Of a stretch of 21,653 nucleotides of DNA, positions 6,556 through 14,004 are shown one piece after another (position 1 is the first letter of the stretch; each line of letters opens with the position of its first letter). Under the pieces are notes generated by a model. The model was not told where the DNA came from, ran no database searches, and saw only the letters and a list, made by a program, of their open reading frames with translations. The stretch comes from a virus. Made by a program: the position numbers and the translations under genes. The stretch is from positions 1-21,653 of IMG/VR virus record IMGVR_UViG_3300046370_000103, one strand, 5' to 3'.

Positions 6556-7041
6556 TTAAACATGTTTAATATCATCAGGCTCAAGGATCGTAGCAATAAC
6601 TTCATCATCATTGATTATACGAACCTCCCCGCCATCAATCTTGAATCGAGATCCAGAGTAACGACCAATGCATACCCATTGACCTTCCTTGCACCACGGC
6701 TCACTGTCTGGCCCAAATTTGTTTGGGTCTTTGTAAGCCAATGGTCCAACCTTCATCACGTATGCTACAGTCGTAGCCACGGATTCACGTTCTCGCACTT
6801 CATCAGGAATATATAAGCCACTCGCAGTTTTAGCTTTACCCTGATACGGCATAACTAAAACCCGCCAACCAGTTGGTTGCGGGAGTCTTTCGAGTAACGG
6901 TTTGTCTAAGAGGGACGGGTCTAGTACCCGTTCATTAGCGTCAACATATGCGCCATCCAAAGCAGAAGAGCTTTTAGCTTCTTCTTTTTCTTTGTTCATT
7001 TTCTGCGCAACGTGGTCAGGAAGATATAAGGTCTTCGACAT
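6556..7041 (-). CDS. groES: phage co-chaperonin GroES
   Basis: The 161-residue protein has a GroES-type core from about residue 48: PTGWRVLVMPYQ, the mobile-loop region GKAKTASGLYIPDEVRERES (about 68-87), then ATTVAYVMKVGPLAY and GQWVCIGRYSGSRFKIDGGE with the C-terminal DDEVIATILEPDDI. The mobile loop would dock on host GroEL and the ring would cap a folding chamber, probably for the capsid protein, as T4 gp31 does. An extra N-terminal segment of about 45 residues (Lys/Glu/Ser-rich) precedes the core and is longer than in bacterial GroES (about 95 aa). It overlaps the upstream gene by 26 bases and precedes scaffold by 9. Confidence 0.9.
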   Translation of the reverse strand: MSKTLYLPDHVAQKMNKEKEEAKSSSALDGAYVDANERVLDPSLLDKPLLERLPQPTGWRVLVMPYQGKAKTASGLYIPDEVRERESVATTVAYVMKVGPLAYKDPNKFGPDSEPWCKEGQWVCIGRYSGSRFKIDGGEVRIINDDEVIATILEPDDIKHV

Positions 7042-7228
7042 CGTCTACGTTTTTCTCCAGCAGGGACTTGATTTCTTCTCGTGCAAAAGAGAGTCCCCGT
7101 ATCTCTCCTACCGTCATTTTGTACTGCTCCCAGTCCTTTACGGCCCCGTTTGCAAGAGCTGCGGACAAATCATTTTGCCGCTCCTCTAATTTCTTATACA
7201 AATATTTCGATAAGTCAACAACATCCAT
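7016..7228 (-). CDS. small helical phage protein
   Basis: This 70-residue protein, MDVVDLSKYLYKKLEERQND followed by LSAALANGAVKDWEQYKMTV and GEIRGLSFAREEIKSLLEKN, is almost entirely predicted helix, acidic at the C-terminus, with a heptad-like pattern. GEI.GL..AREEI..LLE recurs in small proteins near head genes in marine phages. It overlaps GroES by 26 bases and meets the next upstream gene in a one-base overlap, so the three are translated in a chain. The function is not known to me; an assembly or GroES-related accessory role is only suggested by location. Confidence 0.72.
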   Translation of the reverse strand: MDVVDLSKYLYKKLEERQNDLSAALANGAVKDWEQYKMTVGEIRGLSFAREEIKSLLEKNVDDVEDLISS

Positions 7229-7710
7229 TATAGATTGTCCCTGTATTCTTCTTGTGTGCTAGATGTTATTGGACCACCAGATACCCAAGCATCACACACT
7301 CTGTTTGAAGCACACTTAAATTTTAAAAACTGACAGTATCCGAGATCCCCTGCATCAACACTGTCATAAGGGTCAGCAACCCCTCCTTCTCCAATTCCTT
7401 CAGCTATACAATCAAGCATCTCAGGGGTTTGATTAAACGCCGCACAATTTCCGCAACGACTATCTAAAGCAGCCTCCATGTCTGTGTTAAAAGTATTTGC
7501 TATTTCTTTCCAAAAATCATCGTTTACCCCTGTATCATCTAAACCAGGGTTCAAAGGTCCGTATTTATACTCATCGATTGCTGTTTGTCTGTTTTCAATA
7601 TTTAGCTCAATGTCTTGGGTGGGGAGAGGGCAAGAGTTGCCGCTTTCATCTGCCTCAATTTCATCCACTGGCATTCCATCTGGTAGGATGGATATCATAA
7701 TGTTAACCAT
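7228..7710 (-). CDS. Cys-rich conserved protein, possible Fe-S or Zn binding
   Basis: The 160-residue protein is acidic with seven Cys, six of them clustered: C86, C89, C101, C126, C133 and C139, in SRCGNCAAFNQTPEMLDC and GYCQFLKFKCASNRVCDAW. The C-x2-C-x-x-F...C...YC..F...C...R.CDAW layout recalls small HiPIP-like or zinc proteins seen in marine phage genomes; I cannot tell which metal. The N-terminal half (residues 1-80) is low in motif content but includes NENRQTAIDEYKYGPLNP-like spacing. It sits between endolysin and GroES. A role in virion assembly, redox or metal sensing is equally possible. No signal peptide or membrane span is seen. Confidence 0.72.
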   Translation of the reverse strand: MVNIMISILPDGMPVDEIEADESGNSCPLPTQDIELNIENRQTAIDEYKYGPLNPGLDDTGVNDDFWKEIANTFNTDMEAALDSRCGNCAAFNQTPEMLDCIAEGIGEGGVADPYDSVDAGDLGYCQFLKFKCASNRVCDAWVSGGPITSSTQEEYRDNL

Positions 7711-7725
7711 TGGTGTGCCTTTCTT

Positions 7726-8334
7726 TTAACTTAACCATTTGTAAATTTTGTGAGTTTCTTCTCTACGGTGTTTTAAACCATTGTAACCGCCATTTATTCT
7801 TTTTGTTAGGCGCTTAATTGTGTCGTCATTAACACCCTCGTCACAAATTTCCCAAAGATCATTTCTTTTAAAAAACCAGAGTGCACTCTCCATTGGGTAC
7901 TTTGTAGCCACAAGATCAGGATCTTTCATTACCTCTGGCAGGTTCATGTCATTAGCGAACATCGCATAATTTTCTTTGAACGTGCATTGCAAAAAACCTC
8001 TGCCACGCCATAAATACCCCTGCCCATTGTTACCATAACGGTGTCCGTAAACACGGTCAGCTAACGCCTGTGGATTACGAGCACAACTCTCAGCTTCACT
8101 TTCTGTTTTAAAGTATTTACCAAAAACTTTAAGGATAGCTTCTTTAGAATAATTTAAGTTTTCTTCAACATACCTAAACGTGCCGCTTTCGTGCACAAGT
8201 TGTCCAAGAAAATGAGCACCACGTTCTGGATTTAATACATAGTGGTGACAAATCTTTTTTGCAGTGTTCGGGCCAAACGCACCATCAGGGGTGGCTCCGA
8301 TCTTTTCTTGTAGATTTTTTAGTGCTTCACTCAT
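7726..8334 (-). CDS. endolysin, GH19 chitinase-like peptidoglycan hydrolase
   Basis: The 202-residue enzyme should cut the glycan strands of peptidoglycan at the end of infection. GH19 features are GQLVHESGTFRYVEENLNYS with the likely catalytic Glu at residue 49 and a second acidic site at 57/58, YGHRYGNNGQGYLWRGRGFL, and the C-terminal KRINGGYNGLKHR with the typical NGG..G...R. The first 28 residues (LQEKIGATPDGAFGPNTAKK) look like half of a peptidoglycan-binding repeat (G-x-x-x-D-G-x-F/G-P-x-T). No signal peptide is seen, so release depends on the adjacent holin. It overlaps the upstream small membrane gene by eight bases. Confidence 0.9.
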   Translation of the reverse strand: MSEALKNLQEKIGATPDGAFGPNTAKKICHHYVLNPERGAHFLGQLVHESGTFRYVEENLNYSKEAILKVFGKYFKTESEAESCARNPQALADRVYGHRYGNNGQGYLWRGRGFLQCTFKENYAMFANDMNLPEVMKDPDLVATKYPMESALWFFKRNDLWEICDEGVNDDTIKRLTKRINGGYNGLKHRREETHKIYKWLS

Positions 8335-8596
8335 TTACAACCTCTTTTGATCCACAAACACGTTCATACACCATATCATCTGTATACGCTTCTGCCCATT
8401 TATTTTCAGTATAGGTACAGAAATACCACAGATCATTTACGTCAGCGTTAAGAATATCCATAATGTCTTGCTGCGCCGATACTTGGCCTTGAAGATGTTC
8501 AATGTCGTGAACGATGTTGCTAATGTACCACACCAAACCAACTAATTGCACCGCCATAGCAAAAACTAAAGCTACTGGTATCTTTAGATCACCCAT
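8327..8596 (-). CDS. small single-span membrane protein of the lysis cassette (spanin- or pinholin-like)
   Basis: This 89-residue protein has an N-terminal membrane span at about residues 5-27 (KIPVALVFAMAVQLVGLVWY) followed by a probable coiled-coil (DIEHLQGQVSAQQDIMDILN) and a tail with two Cys (WYFCTYTENKW, YERVCGSKE). The layout fits an i-spanin facing the periplasm, and the position between holin and endolysin supports a lysis role. A separate o-spanin was not found in other frames of this gene by eye. The last eight bases overlap the endolysin start. The alternative is a regulatory antiholin. Confidence 0.68.
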   Translation of the reverse strand: MGDLKIPVALVFAMAVQLVGLVWYISNIVHDIEHLQGQVSAQQDIMDILNADVNDLWYFCTYTENKWAEAYTDDMVYERVCGSKEVVNE

Positions 8597-8598
8597 TG

Positions 8599-8979
8599 TT
8601 ACCTCTTAAAAAACTTTTGTATTCCCCTGACACCAAACGATGCAGAGATCGCTATGCCCAAACTGTAGAAATACCAGTCTGGTGCTTTTGAAAGCTGTTC
8701 AAACCCGCGATCAACCCAACCCTCTGCACCTGGAATCCAACATAAAATTAATGGAATACTTAAAATAATTACAAAATATTCGTCCTTCCAACTCGATTGA
8801 GAACCCTGTGCCATAATGCGTTCCCAGTCAGCGACTGAAGTTTCTTTACTAAGCATGATCTTAGCTTTGGCTTCTGCCTCTGTAAGTTTTAACTTTGCAC
8901 TTGCAGCTTGTGCTTGTGACTTTGCATCGAGCCAACTCCCTGCTAAATTAGCTATCGGTCCTATTAATGATTGTAGCAT
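8599..8979 (-). CDS. holin, GTA_holin_3TM-like
   Basis: This 126-residue protein has an amphipathic N-terminal region (MLQSLIGPIANLAGSWL) that could sit at the membrane, an Ala/Lys/Glu coiled-coil (about 18-45), and two clear spans at about 69-84 (YFVIILSIPLILCWIPG) and 102-119 (WYFYSLGIAISASFGVRG), ending in a basic FFKR. The WKDE(Y/W)F.I.LSIP.ILC.IPG...P.WY....G.SFG.RG pattern is what I recall for holins of alphaproteobacterial gene-transfer agents and related phages. It would form the lesion that lets the endolysin out. The start overlaps the stop of the upstream gene by one base (TAATG). Confidence 0.82.
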   Translation of the reverse strand: MLQSLIGPIANLAGSWLDAKSQAQAASAKLKLTEAEAKAKIMLSKETSVADWERIMAQGSQSSWKDEYFVIILSIPLILCWIPGAEGWVDRGFEQLSKAPDWYFYSLGIAISASFGVRGIQKFFKR

Positions 8980-9326
8980 TATTCTTCCTCCATCTTAATG
9001 CTAGTCTTTTTGCTTTCAGCCTTCGCGCTATACGCATTAAATCCCATAAAAGCTGCGACCACACCAGAGGCTGCGATTACATATACACTCGCTATGTCTG
9101 TGATTAATGTTGCTGCTTTGTCAAAGCCTAAGACTGAAGCAAGCAAAATAATAAACGGATAAATTAACATTCCTGCCAACGCAAAACCAGTGAACCGTCT
9201 TTCCGCGTTGCGCTTGAGGTCTCGGTCAATCATCTCAAGTCTTCTATCTTCCAGAGCAATTTTATTCCACTCTGCTTTCTCTATAACGCCGTTGTTATTA
9301 AGATCTGCTTTCTCAAACTCTGTCAT
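8979..9326 (-). CDS. EF-hand-containing two-span membrane protein, holin-like
   Basis: The 115-residue protein starts with a canonical 12-residue EF-hand loop at 8-19 (DLNNNGVIEKAE: acidic or amide ligands at 1, 3, 5, Gly at 6, Ile at 8, Glu at 12), followed by a charged helix (LEDRRLEMIDRDLKRNAERR), two spans at about 46-67 and 71-95, and a basic-acidic tail. The layout recurs in marine phage lysis regions. A calcium-sensitive holin or antiholin is an attractive reading, but a single loop with no partner hand may also be structural. It starts ATG at 9326 in an ATGA overlap with the 37-residue gene upstream. Confidence 0.75.
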   Translation of the reverse strand: MTEFEKADLNNNGVIEKAEWNKIALEDRRLEMIDRDLKRNAERRFTGFALAGMLIYPFIILLASVLGFDKAATLITDIASVYVIAASGVVAAFMGFNAYSAKAESKKTSIKMEEE

Positions 9327-9436
9327 TTCTTTGACCTCGCGTGTGCTATGGCAATCCGTTTATCCGTGGTTATTATAACCACTTTTCCATTTTTGTCATA
9401 TACAATGTATTTTCCACAACGCTCAACTAATATCAC
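9323..9436 (-). CDS. 37-residue protein, GTG start, coupled to both neighbours
   Basis: The frame runs GTG 9436-9434 to TGA 9325-9323 and reads MILVERCGKYIVYDKNGKVV then IITTDKRIAIAHARSKK. The start overlaps the stop of the 53-residue gene (GTGA) and the stop overlaps the EF-hand gene start (ATGA). No good ribosome-binding site precedes it, so it would depend on coupled translation. The pattern of two beta strands around a DKNGK turn looks like a small beta-hairpin domain. Support is the exact fit between neighbours and sensible composition; function is unknown. Confidence 0.6.
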   Translation of the reverse strand: MILVERCGKYIVYDKNGKVVIITTDKRIAIAHARSKK

Positions 9437-9594
9437 CGTTCTATTTTTATGCAGACCACTTTAGAATTATTGTTTGTTACCAATACTTTAGCTTTAGATA
9501 GTGCAGCCTTACAAGCTTCTTCGCTTGAATGACTGCCCACATGATAGTGGTCAAATGTACCGCTAACTAGCTGTAGCCATAGCAAAACCCACAT
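9433..9594 (-). CDS. 53-residue conserved small phage protein with N-terminal signal-like segment
   Basis: From ATG 9594-9592 to TGA 9435-9433 the frame gives MWVLLWLQLVSGTFDHYHVG SHSSEE followed by ACKAALSKAKVLVTNN and a final CIKIER. The hydrophobic MWVLLWLQLV start, a short F-D-H-Y-H-V-G strand, ACKAALSKA helix and VCIKIE strand match a small protein family I recall from marine and enteric phages (M-W-x-L-x-W-L-Q...G.F.S...C...). The two Cys could form a disulfide after export. Its start overlaps the stop of the upstream gene (TAATG). Location ahead of the holin genes suggests a lysis or exclusion role, which is only inference. Confidence 0.75.
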   Translation of the reverse strand: MWVLLWLQLVSGTFDHYHVGSHSSEEACKAALSKAKVLVTNNNSKVVCIKIER

Positions 9595-10070
9595 TACCAA
9601 CGCCCCTGCCATTGACCCAAAAGATAAAACCCAATGAACAATATTCCACCACCAACTGCAAATATCAGAGCACCAATAGCAAAATTAATCATAGCATCTA
9701 TTTGAGCTTGCTTTCTGTATAACTCATCCTTGCGTCTTTTACGCATCTGCGCCTCTATTTGGAGGACTTCATCCCATGCTGATTTACCGTAATGCCACGT
9801 TATGTGTTCTTTAATCTCTGCCCTCATTTGTTCCATTTTCTTTTTATTAGCAAAGATTTCTATAGCGGTTTCTTCGTCAGATCCCTTGAATGTTTTTTTC
9901 CAGAACGGTGGGTTTTTTTCTCTTTCTTCTAAATTGGTAAAGTCAGAGAAAGCCTTACCCCATTGGGAAAGCTGACCCGTCATATCTTGTAAGTCCTTCC
10001 CCGCTCCGATAGCGCCCTTGAGCGCCTTAAACGCTCCTGTCGCTAAAGCAACGCAAGATACGGGATCCAT
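9594..10070 (-). CDS. conserved phage protein with C-terminal membrane span (158 aa)
   Basis: The protein begins MDPVSCVALATGAFKALKGA, with a Gly/Ala-rich helix, then KDLQDMTGQLSQWGKAFSDF, REKNPPFWKKTF, AIEIFANKKKMEQMRAEIKE, and ends with a basic helix RKRRKDELYRKQ and one span at about 128-152. The LATGAF..IK..I.AGKDLQDM...LS.WGKA.SD pattern is widely shared by marine podoviruses and, from memory, always lies directly after the portal gene. Function is not assigned. The N-terminal part looks amphipathic, so the protein may be membrane-bound at both ends or be a virion protein that inserts during infection. It overlaps portal and the 53-residue gene by one base each. Confidence 0.78.
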   Translation of the reverse strand: MDPVSCVALATGAFKALKGAIGAGKDLQDMTGQLSQWGKAFSDFTNLEEREKNPPFWKKTFKGSDEETAIEIFANKKKMEQMRAEIKEHITWHYGKSAWDEVLQIEAQMRKRRKDELYRKQAQIDAMINFAIGALIFAVGGGILFIGFYLLGQWQGRW

Positions 10071-12541
10071 TATCCCCTCCGTTGAACCGCCTGACGTTGC
10101 ACGTCAATGCGTTCACGATTTACATCATTACGATTCTGGGCAATTTCTTCTTGACTCTCCATACGAGCAGCATCTGTGGCGGCACGTTGCTGCATTTTTT
10201 GTAACTCAATCAGCAACTGACCTTGGTCGTCTTCTTTCTTACGCTGCAAGTCTTCCTGCTTCAGTGCAAGCTCTTGCATACGGATCTGAACCAAAGGATC
10301 ATCCATAGGGCTGTTACCCGTTGGCAACAGTCCAGGTAAAACTTCAGCCATAAGTTTTTCCATTTGCAATGAAATCAACGACTCCATCTGCGCCGGATCC
10401 TGCATATCTTGCTGCACTTGCATGATCTGCTGCTGTGCAGCCTGCGGATCTATAGCTCCACTTTGCGCTGCAAGTTCTGCTTGAGAGATTATGCTTTGTA
10501 TCTCTTGCATGACCATATTTCTCGCTTTCTGAGAAACGTGTTCCATGATATGTGAGTAGAACGTACCCATAACTTGTGGCGAAGTCATGACAAGTGGTGT
10601 CTTCATAAACGCCATGTGTATACGGATGTGTATATCGTGATCTTGCTCTGAGAACGTATTTAAGATCTCGCCCATCAACGCACGGGCATTCTCAATGGCG
10701 GGGTCAAGTGGCTGCGGCTGCGGAGGTGGGGGTAGTATCTCGTCGATATTCTGGACTTCGAGCGCCTGATACATCCTACGATATGCCGAGTGCAGATTGT
10801 GCAACTGAGGGTTAGATTGCGCAAGCTGCAACTGAGTCTGAGCCAACGTAACACGCTGCGCCATTGAGAATATATTCGGATCGCTGACAGGGATGACATC
10901 CACACGGTTGTCAAAGTCCTCCGCCTTGATCATACGGTTACCGCCCTCAACCTCATACGGGTACTCTGGTGGTAAGTTATCTCTGAAGATTCGTGCTAAT
11001 ACGCGGAACTCCTGTCGTTGCGAATAATGCAACCGCTTGTGTATCGCTGACATAACCTTCATGCCGCGCTCTAGCATAGCCACTGTAGTGCCCACAGGAG
11101 CCGCTGTGTTGCCGTCTCCCGTTTGTTGGTCTGCTAGTGAAACAAAACGTCTTCCGCCCTCTATGAGTGCTCCTAGAAGCTGTGCGAGGGTTCCTGATGG
11201 TTCTTTATACGGTAGCGGTATAATCGCATCCCGTATATTGCCGCCCGGTGCATCTATGTCCCGCCACTCACCCGGTTGTAACGGCTCGTCATCATTGCGA
11301 ACCCTTACGCCCCTAGCCTTGAATCCTGCCGGGAGGTTAGCAAGTGTACCCGCATCGATCAATTGTCGAAGGATACTCGTTGCCGCACGACCAAGACCAC
11401 CAATCATGTGGATCAGACCAAAGCCATAAAAGCCCAGACCTGGCATAAACTTATAGTGCACGAAGTATTGTGTCTTCTTTGCTAATCCTGTGCCCTCTTC
11501 AAAGTTACGGCGGATACCAAGAATCTGTCCTGACCCCTCGTCAATCGTAACAATGTAAGGAAGTGCGATCCCTGTTGGCTCTCCGTTTGGACCCATGTCC
11601 TCAAAACCCTCAATGTCTAGATCGACATGCATTTCAAGAATCGTATAGATCTCATCGGTATATGTGCGAGACGTACCTTGTATCTCGTCTACCTTTTGAC
11701 GAACCTCGCTTTCGTCCTCATCATACTTGCTTAACTCTACTTCCCTGTAGAATCCTGCGATTTGCATCTTGCGAACTTCATTCGCATCCATGCGAAGAAC
11801 ATGCGTAACACGAGAAGCAGTCGCCAGATCCGATGCAGCATAAGGTACAACCAGATCCTGCGCCGGAATGAATTTAGATACAGCCCTTTGTTTCGCTTCG
11901 TCAAAATAAACTTTCTTAAATGTAGAACCAGACAACGGTAAATAGAATAGCAATTGATCCATGTCTGGATCAAACTCTTCCATGACCTCCATGATCTGGT
12001 AGTTCATGAAGTTCTTTACACGACTAGCTTGTTCTTCTCTTTCTGCGTCTTGTAAACCCAAGACTTGTGTCTTTACTGGACCACCAGATGGTAATAGTTC
12101 TTTGTAAGCCTGTGCTTGAAACTGTGTGACACTCTCTGCAATCAGCGGGTGCGTGACCCCAGAAGCCCCTTCAAACGGCTGACTACGCTCTTCATGCTTG
12201 ACACCAAGCTGATCCAAACCTTTTGTATACGTCTCTTCCCACTCAGAACGAGATTCCAAATCTTCTTCGTAAGATCCACGAAGATCCGACGAAAGTTCCC
12301 CAAGATACCCATCATCTAATAACTCCGCTAAGTTTGCGTTATGCGGAACCTCTGGTTCTTGCTCCGCGCCCATAATCGCTTCAGCCAAGGCTTGCACCAT
12401 TGCGCCACCCTGACCGTCTGGTATGACCTCTGCCCCTCCATCAAAGGTTTCAGGCTGTGGTACTGACACATCTACCGATGCATCTGTCGGTAACATGTCT
12501 TCAGGTCTTATTCCTGTATCTACAATCGGTGGCAATGCCAT
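10070..12541 (-). CDS. portal protein (P22-like, 823 aa)
   Basis: This would form the dodecameric ring at one capsid vertex through which DNA is pumped by the terminase. It follows terL directly and is long (823 residues), as in P22-like portals, rather than the 400-550 of HK97-type. Segments include SRSEWEETYTKGLDQLGV near 95-115, GASGVTHPLIAESVTQFQAQ, VKNFMNYQIMEVMEEFDPDM, FIPAQDLVVPYAASDLATAS, the conserved ADQQTGDGNTAAPVGTTVAM with a downstream crown helix, and IPVSDPNIFSMAQRVTLAQT. The last 120 residues are Gln/Glu/Arg-rich helix (LQRKKEDDQGQLLIELQKMQ) that could form the barrel. It overlaps terL by one base (TAATG) and the next gene by one. Confidence 0.93.
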   Translation of the reverse strand: MALPPIVDTGIRPEDMLPTDASVDVSVPQPETFDGGAEVIPDGQGGAMVQALAEAIMGAEQEPEVPHNANLAELLDDGYLGELSSDLRGSYEEDLESRSEWEETYTKGLDQLGVKHEERSQPFEGASGVTHPLIAESVTQFQAQAYKELLPSGGPVKTQVLGLQDAEREEQASRVKNFMNYQIMEVMEEFDPDMDQLLFYLPLSGSTFKKVYFDEAKQRAVSKFIPAQDLVVPYAASDLATASRVTHVLRMDANEVRKMQIAGFYREVELSKYDEDESEVRQKVDEIQGTSRTYTDEIYTILEMHVDLDIEGFEDMGPNGEPTGIALPYIVTIDEGSGQILGIRRNFEEGTGLAKKTQYFVHYKFMPGLGFYGFGLIHMIGGLGRAATSILRQLIDAGTLANLPAGFKARGVRVRNDDEPLQPGEWRDIDAPGGNIRDAIIPLPYKEPSGTLAQLLGALIEGGRRFVSLADQQTGDGNTAAPVGTTVAMLERGMKVMSAIHKRLHYSQRQEFRVLARIFRDNLPPEYPYEVEGGNRMIKAEDFDNRVDVIPVSDPNIFSMAQRVTLAQTQLQLAQSNPQLHNLHSAYRRMYQALEVQNIDEILPPPPQPQPLDPAIENARALMGEILNTFSEQDHDIHIRIHMAFMKTPLVMTSPQVMGTFYSHIMEHVSQKARNMVMQEIQSIISQAELAAQSGAIDPQAAQQQIMQVQQDMQDPAQMESLISLQMEKLMAEVLPGLLPTGNSPMDDPLVQIRMQELALKQEDLQRKKEDDQGQLLIELQKMQQRAATDAARMESQEEIAQNRNDVNRERIDVQRQAVQRRG

Positions 12542-14004
12542 TAGTAATACTCCCGTTTAGGACGGTACTCGTCGTGTTCATCGTTTTCTCCTTGCAGAGA
12601 TATAAACCCGCCCTGCCGAAAACGCATTAGTGCTAACGTCATACTATCACAAAAGTCATCATGATCGCCATTAGGAAATGAAACTACTTCTTCTATAACT
12701 TCGTCAGCAAATTTTTTGTCTATTGGTGCCCATACTACACCTGCTTCGAACAATGGTGCAACCATGTGCATTCTGGTTATTTTATCCTTACCTTTGCCAG
12801 GTGAAAAGCCAAGTGCCGGAATACCGCGTAGCCGCAACTCGTCAATGAGCGGTGTACCCGTCGCTTTCGCTTCGACCACAACCATGTCTGGCTCCCAGTA
12901 TTCGTGTTCTTCATACGCCACCTCTTTAAGTTCAGGAAAATTCCACCGCCCTCGCCGTGCGTCCATCAAAATCAGATTATCTGCCCCACCTTCGTCTGGT
13001 TCAAACACGCCCCATGTCGTAATCGCGCTGTAATCGGCGGATTCTTTCTTGGAAAACGCCGTATCGTAGGACTGTATGATGTATTTTACAGGGGGAATCT
13101 CTTCTTTTTCCCACGGTTGCCACCAATCCCGCTTGATAATCGCGGAATCTGAGCTTGTCGGTGTTTGTTGCCACTGTGCGTTCCATTTTTGTACAGGCAA
13201 CGACGCTTTGATAGACAACAATGCGTCTTTTTCCCAGAACTCAGGCCACAATGGTTCGTCTGAGGGCATAATTGCAGGAAATTCTACGACTTCCCACTGA
13301 TCCGCCATGATATCACTGCCCTGCGCAGCTAACAAACGGCCTGTTAAGTCCTTTTTTCCCCATCGAGTCATAACAATTATGATTGCACCACCCGGTTGGA
13401 GACGCTGACGGGGGCCAGAAGTGTACCATTCATACGCATTGTCGAATGCGCTCTCGCTCAGAGCGTCCTGTTCCGAGTGAGGGTCGTCAATGACAAACAA
13501 GTCCGCACCACGACCAGTAACCGCAGCCCCAACACCCGCCGCAAAATACTCACCACCTTTGTCGGTTTGCCATTTTCCCGCTCCCTTGTTGTCTTCTTTC
13601 AGATTAGTATCAGGAAAGATGTCTTTATATTGTGGATCGTCTATAAGGTCTCGAACCTTACGTCCAAAACGTACCGCCAGTTCTGTATTGTGCGTGGCCT
13701 GAATGATCTTGAGCTTCGGATTGCGACCCAAAAACCATGCAGGCATCAAAAAACTTGCAAATTCAGACTTAGAATGACGCGGTGGCATGTTGATAATCAA
13801 CCGTTTCAACTTACCCTGCGCCACCTGTTCAAGCTTTTCCGCTATAATTCGGTGGTGCCTACCCTCAATAAAGTTCTCATACACATGATGAGCAAACGGC
13901 ATGAACTTGTCCGAGGCTTGTTCCCTCAAATCAAGCCGTTTCTTGGCCTCTGTTAAAGCCAGAATTTCCTTTAAGGCTTCTTCTGGTAAGGTTTGTAAGT
14001 TCAT
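12541..14004 (-). CDS. terL: terminase large subunit
   Basis: The ATP-driven packaging motor and headful nuclease. The N-terminal ATPase has a variant Walker A (NMPPRHSKSE, about 72-81), the Walker B DLFVIDDPHSE (about 168-178) and the coupling region IVMTRWGKKDLTGRLL (about 210-224). The C-terminal RNase H-like nuclease has SYDTAFSKKESADYSA with Asp at about 313, VVVEAKATGTPL with Glu at about 378, and GDHDDFCDSMTLAL with the third acidic site near 449-453. The 487-residue length is typical. The start overlaps the upstream stop by four bases (ATGA). No small-terminase gene is recognisable next to it. Confidence 0.96.
   Translation of the reverse strand: MNLQTLPEEALKEILALTEAKKRLDLREQASDKFMPFAHHVYENFIEGRHHRIIAEKLEQVAQGKLKRLIINMPPRHSKSEFASFLMPAWFLGRNPKLKIIQATHNTELAVRFGRKVRDLIDDPQYKDIFPDTNLKEDNKGAGKWQTDKGGEYFAAGVGAAVTGRGADLFVIDDPHSEQDALSESAFDNAYEWYTSGPRQRLQPGGAIIIVMTRWGKKDLTGRLLAAQGSDIMADQWEVVEFPAIMPSDEPLWPEFWEKDALLSIKASLPVQKWNAQWQQTPTSSDSAIIKRDWWQPWEKEEIPPVKYIIQSYDTAFSKKESADYSAITTWGVFEPDEGGADNLILMDARRGRWNFPELKEVAYEEHEYWEPDMVVVEAKATGTPLIDELRLRGIPALGFSPGKGKDKITRMHMVAPLFEAGVVWAPIDKKFADEVIEEVVSFPNGDHDDFCDSMTLALMRFRQGGFISLQGENDEHDEYRPKREYY

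Noticed and set aside
12541-14004. Intein or intron in terL
   Set aside because: ATPase and nuclease motifs are continuous and the length is normal.
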